64,000 nt of DNA, taken from contig LR882958.1 in assembly GCA_904830895.1 (NCBI GenBank), positions 3,426,001 through 3,490,000 of the forward strand, given 5' to 3'. The notes beneath the pieces are model-generated. The model was given only the letters and a program-made list of their open reading frames with translations. It was not told the DNA's origin and did no database searches. The stretch's first letter is position 1. Each line of letters opens with the position of its first letter. Shown here piece by piece: positions 61,055 through 64,000 of the stretch. Made by a program: the position numbers and the translations under genes. The stretch is from Planktothrix rubescens CCAP 1459/22. Its GTDB lineage: Bacteria; Cyanobacteriota; Cyanobacteriia; Cyanobacteriales; Microcoleaceae.

Positions 61055-62632
61055 TTACTGATTATTGCCTTGATGAACGGTCTTGACCCACTTGAGTTGT
61101 TTGGGACGAATTCCCATCCGAATCGTTGTACTCCCCACCACTAACAACCAATGGAGCATATATACCGTACCCCGCAGGGTATCAATCCCAATGGTCAATT
61201 TTTCCCAGAGGGGAGGCGATGTCTTGCTGCTATGGGTTGAAACCAATTCAGGACTAACATTAACCATTGTCCCTTGTGTTTGACGAATCCTTCGTAATCC
61301 TAAGAACATTCCCAATAGGGATAGAGTTAGGGTAAAACAGGTTAAGGGTGTGGTTAAGGGTAAACGGCCTTGAATTAGCGACAGCACCAAATCGGGAACT
61401 ACCGCCGTTGGTAAGATATATTGGGTGATCCAAAAGCAAAACAAATCTAGGGTTTTTTGAGTTCCCATCCGGTTGCTCAGAATCAACTGCCAATAGTCTA
61501 AATAGCGTTGATAGCCGCCTTCTGCCCAACGGTTGCGTTGATGCCAAAGGGCTTTAAAATTGGTGACTCCTTCCTCATAAACCGGGGGAAAGGATAAACA
61601 TTCAATATCCCATTGATCCAAATGCAACCGAATGGTTAGATCTAAATCATCGGTAATGGTTTCTTCATTCCAACCGCCACAGCTTAACAGGGCTTCCCTT
61701 CGGACAAACTGGCCATTTCCCCGCAGTTCTCCAATTCCGCCCATACTAATCCGTTTTTCTTGGAAATAGGCATCTAAAGCCATTTCTGCGGCTTGGGAGC
61801 GAGTCCAAAAATTTTCGGAAGCATTATTAATCGCTTTTCGCACTTGCACAGCGCCGACTGATTCTGGATAGAATATGGGAACAATATGGCGTAACATATC
61901 CGGTGCAATTTGAGCATCGGCATCAAAGACCCCGATAATTTCTCCTTGAGTTAAGGCTAAAACTTGATTTAAGGCGCCTGATTTTCCCCCACTGGCATTA
62001 GCTGACCGCCGTAATACTTTGAGTTGTGGATAGTCTTGGCTGAGTTTTTCCAAAACTATCGGGGTTTTATCACTACTATTATCGTCAACTATCCATAATT
62101 CATAACAATCACTGGGATAATCCAAGTTACATAAATTTTTAACTAATTGACTAATAACGGCTTCTTCGTTTTTAGCTGCTACTAATAGGGAAATATAGGG
62201 CCAATTATGTTGGGGTTGTACTGGTTTGGTTAACTGTAGGGAAGGTATTTTAGCTGAGAAAATTCTGATGGCGTGAATCGACAATAGACCCGTTAAACCC
62301 AGGATAAACCCCATCCCCCAGGAAACAAAATGCAGGGCAGTGATCCCGCCCCAAATTAAAGTTAAGGCAAGGGCAGCTTTCCATCTGCGGCCTTGATACC
62401 AATTAGGGCAAACCTGGAAATTTGAGTGGTTTTGATTCTCGCGGATAGGGTGCAATGGGTCATTTATAACCGAAGGATAAAGCCTAGATGATCCAGTCTC
62501 ACGGTATTGACTTTCCTCCTGATTTGGTTGAGATGTGGGAGCCGAAGATTCACCAGGGGACTCTTGATCACGGGTGAGCTTCTTGATATTACTGTTGTCA
62601 GCATCCTGTTCTGGCCAAGACTGTTTTGGCAT
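61055..62632 (-). CDS. Processive family 2 glycosyltransferase, membrane-bound
   Basis: The 525-residue protein has a polar N-terminus of about 85 residues, two membrane helices (WKAALALTLIWGGITALHFV, GMGFILGLTGLLSIHAIRIF), the GT2 catalytic core and further helices. The motifs are WIVDDNSSDKT, FDADAQIAPDM (DxD), TDDLDLTIRLH (TED-like) and QRNRWAEGGYQRY (QxxRW), as in cellulose/hyaluronan/poly-GlcNAc synthases. It would make or extend an exported polysaccharide from a nucleotide sugar. No partner genes (BcsB, PgaB type) are adjacent. Confidence 0.92.
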   Translation of the reverse strand: MPKQSWPEQDADNSNIKKLTRDQESPGESSAPTSQPNQEESQYRETGSSRLYPSVINDPLHPIRENQNHSNFQVCPNWYQGRRWKAALALTLIWGGITALHFVSWGMGFILGLTGLLSIHAIRIFSAKIPSLQLTKPVQPQHNWPYISLLVAAKNEEAVISQLVKNLCNLDYPSDCYELWIVDDNSSDKTPIVLEKLSQDYPQLKVLRRSANASGGKSGALNQVLALTQGEIIGVFDADAQIAPDMLRHIVPIFYPESVGAVQVRKAINNASENFWTRSQAAEMALDAYFQEKRISMGGIGELRGNGQFVRREALLSCGGWNEETITDDLDLTIRLHLDQWDIECLSFPPVYEEGVTNFKALWHQRNRWAEGGYQRYLDYWQLILSNRMGTQKTLDLFCFWITQYILPTAVVPDLVLSLIQGRLPLTTPLTCFTLTLSLLGMFLGLRRIRQTQGTMVNVSPELVSTHSSKTSPPLWEKLTIGIDTLRGTVYMLHWLLVVGSTTIRMGIRPKQLKWVKTVHQGNNQ

Positions 62633-62703
62633 AGATAATCTGATTTACCCCTCAATATTCGTCCAATCTGCTACCAGTGTATCTAATATTGTGACCAAAA
62701 AAA

Positions 62704-62826
62704 TGGGATACAAGCCTCGCCCTTCTAGGGCGACTTTAAAAAGCCATTAATAAATTAGGTAGGACACACCTTAATATAGAGTCATTGAACGAAGAATCCT
62801 CGTCGCTTTAGCGCGAGGAGTGTCAA
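62704..62826. mobile_element. Candidate IS200/IS605-derived miniature element
   Basis: The segment starts TGGGATACAAGCCTCGCCC and ends CGCGAGGAGTGTCAA. Near each end lies a hairpin: CGCCCT-TCT-AGGGCG (62718-62732) and CCTCG-T-CGC-TTTA-GCG-CGAGG (62798-62818). Such subterminal imperfect hairpins with no terminal inverted repeats are typical of IS200/IS605 ends, and I recognise the right-end wording from cyanobacterial elements. There is no transposase or tnpB gene inside (about 120 bases), so it would be a deletion derivative (a PATE/MITE). Confidence 0.5.
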
Positions 62827-62920
62827 TAAACAAAGCCAAAATATTAGAATTCTTTTTGAGGATTGGATGACAACTGGGCTAAATTGAGAGTAGTAATCCG
62901 ATCGCGGGAGTAACAAATCT

Positions 62921-63310
62921 ATGACTGACACCACAGTGGCTCTGACCCAACTAAAAGCGGCTGAGAAACGGGAAATTGGGGTCTACCTGCCCTACTATGA
63001 TGAGAAGAAGCGCAAATACTTAGCCTATTCGATTAGTCTATATAAAGAGAAAAGTTTGGAAGGCGCTCGCAATATTGATGGTGGGGATGGAATTCCTTTT
63101 GTGGCAACTTGGAATGTTTCTTCTTTACCCGCCGATTTAACCCGTTGTCGAGTACAGTTTGATGGCAATGCCGATCTCAGTTATGAAGTCATCCTGTCCA
63201 ACCACGAGTTTATTAAGTATTTAATTGAAGTTCTGCAAAATTTTAGCCGGACTCGTACCGTTGATTTTTCTCAAGATTTCTACAAGAAACTTTTGCATTT
63301 GGATCATTAA
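62921..63310 (+). CDS. Cyanobacterial conserved protein, possibly EbsA-like (type IV pilus/biofilm)
   Basis: The 129-residue soluble protein starts MTDTTVALTQLKAAEKREIG and contains GVYLPYYDEKKRKYLAYSIS, GIPFVATWNVSSLPADLTRC, RVQFDGNADLSYEVILSN and FSQDFYKKLLHLD. From memory these blocks resemble EbsA, a cyanobacteria-specific factor for pilus assembly and biofilm suppression, but I cannot confirm it. Its neighbour downstream is the start of a phosphotransacetylase-family gene in the same orientation, 155 bases away. Confidence 0.55.
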   Translation: MTDTTVALTQLKAAEKREIGVYLPYYDEKKRKYLAYSISLYKEKSLEGARNIDGGDGIPFVATWNVSSLPADLTRCRVQFDGNADLSYEVILSNHEFIKYLIEVLQNFSRTRTVDFSQDFYKKLLHLDH

Positions 63311-63465
63311 ATAAGGATTCACTCTACAATAGAAAGGCTAGGGTCAAACCCTGAGAATTTCTTCTGAAAAGACTGATAACTAAAAGTATTTTAAGGATTC
63401 AGTCTAACGGGGGAAAATATCATAATTTTTTGAATTAATCGATAACAAATTGAGGAGTAAATTTC

Positions 63466-64000
63466 GTGACTGAGTTTGGAAAGTCTATATTAATCGGGTC
63501 AACAGAGCCTTACACCGGTAAATCAGCAATCGCCTTGGGTCTGGGTCATCTGTTTCAGGATAAAGGGTTAAAGATAGTTTATGGTAAGCCTTTAGCTACC
63601 GATATCAGTGACGACGATGAATCCTTTGATACTGATCTTCAGTTTGTGGCTCAAACCTTAAAATTATCTCAAGAGCAATTGCGATTTCCGATTTTGACCT
63701 TGGATGAAACCACAATTTATCGGCGTTTACAGGGGGAAGATTCAGTCAAATATATTGAATCCCTGACTTCCTATCAACAAACATCCTCTGCTGATTTGAT
63801 TTTACTCGAAGGGCCAAGAACCTTACAAGAGGGGCTGTTATTTGGTTTATCTGTTCCTCAAATTGCGGATCAACTAGATGCGTCAGTTTTGTTAGTGACC
63901 CGTTTGCATTCCCATTTGGCATTAGATGATTTACTGTACGCTCAACAACGTTTAGGCGATCGCTTATTAGGTATTATTATTAATGATGTTCCCCCCGAAG
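63466..64000 (+). CDS. Phosphotransacetylase-family/AAA-26 P-loop protein, N-terminal part
   Basis: The frame starts with GTG 63466 after TGAGGAG and runs off the window (178 codons seen). It has a degenerate P-loop-like start: SILIGSTEPYTGKSAIALGL (G-x-x-x-x-x-G-K-S), then LKIVYGKPLATDISDDDE, LILLEGPRTLQEGLLFGLSV and LLGIIINDVPPE. This is the AAA_26 (BioD/CobQ-like) part that in cyanobacteria is followed by a DRTGG domain and is annotated as phosphotransacetylase family. The enzymatic role is not established. Confidence 0.8.
   Translation, partial: MTEFGKSILIGSTEPYTGKSAIALGLGHLFQDKGLKIVYGKPLATDISDDDESFDTDLQFVAQTLKLSQEQLRFPILTLDETTIYRRLQGEDSVKYIESLTSYQQTSSADLILLEGPRTLQEGLLFGLSVPQIADQLDASVLLVTRLHSHLALDDLLYAQQRLGDRLLGIIINDVPPE

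Overview
The window looks like a filamentous, low-GC cyanobacterium of the Oscillatoriales (Planktothrix-like). This is an inference. It rests on light-independent protochlorophyllide reductase ChlB, Ycf20, a GUN4-domain kinase, a GLYK-type glycerate kinase, a CYP110-like P450, several cyanobacteria-only DUF families, many HIP1 octamers (gcgatcgc) and many short hairpin repeats between genes. There is no phage, plasmid backbone, CRISPR array or complete transposon.

Layout. 1-3.1 kb: end of an Xaa-Pro aminopeptidase-like gene, a beta-helix protein and an amino-acid-type binding lipoprotein. 3.2-6.8 kb: accessory block with three DUF29 paralogues, an HTH/pentapeptide/nuclease-like protein and two tandem secreted Adhesin_E-like proteins. 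7-8.6 kb: chlB. 8.7-10.5 kb: small accessory genes, including a toxin-like nuclease and putative immunity gene bracketed by a ~98-bp direct repeat, then a superinfection-immunity-like membrane protein. 10.6-20.4 kb: a nitrogen and metal block with ureB-ureC, fetAB and the reverse-strand urea transporter urtABCDE, which has a textbook NtcA promoter. 20.6-28.9 kb: S9 peptidase, Uma2 protein, a decayed UPF0175/DUF3368 pair, miaB, a GUN4 kinase, a HAD phosphatase and tRNA-Ser(CGA). 29-36.5 kb: comEC, DUF4079, a GT39-type transferase, ycf20 and glycerate kinase. 36.7-44.1 kb: IMS-domain protein, a fourth DUF29-like protein, pdhA, a FemAB-like protein, a RibD-type reductase, a TPR protein and a double-domain QueD homologue. 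44.3-46.8 kb: eroding and intact toxin-antitoxin genes, a second Uma2 and a J-domain protein. 47-55 kb: NucA-like nuclease, SIMPL protein, carA, a STAS protein with an apparent AUU start, mini-RNase III, rlmB with a 17-unit minisatellite, DUF1816, an alpha/beta hydrolase and a MazEF-like pair. 55.3-64 kb: class-A beta-lactamase-like protein, a P450, a sucCD-like pair, a GT2, an EbsA-like protein and the start of a phosphotransacetylase-family gene.

How genes work together: UrtABCDE imports urea and urease splits it, under NtcA nitrogen control at urtA. Only ureB and ureC are here; ureA and the accessory genes must lie elsewhere. PdhA, SucCD and glycerate kinase are central-carbon enzymes scattered singly, as usual in cyanobacteria.

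The most interesting material is small-scale: miniature inverted-repeat elements that bracket transcription units or invade genes, two fossil toxin genes, a mosaic DUF29 family, a repeat-bracketed toxin/immunity cassette, a probable AUU start codon and a perfect 11-nt complement of the Yfr1 sRNA core beside a Shine-Dalgarno sequence.
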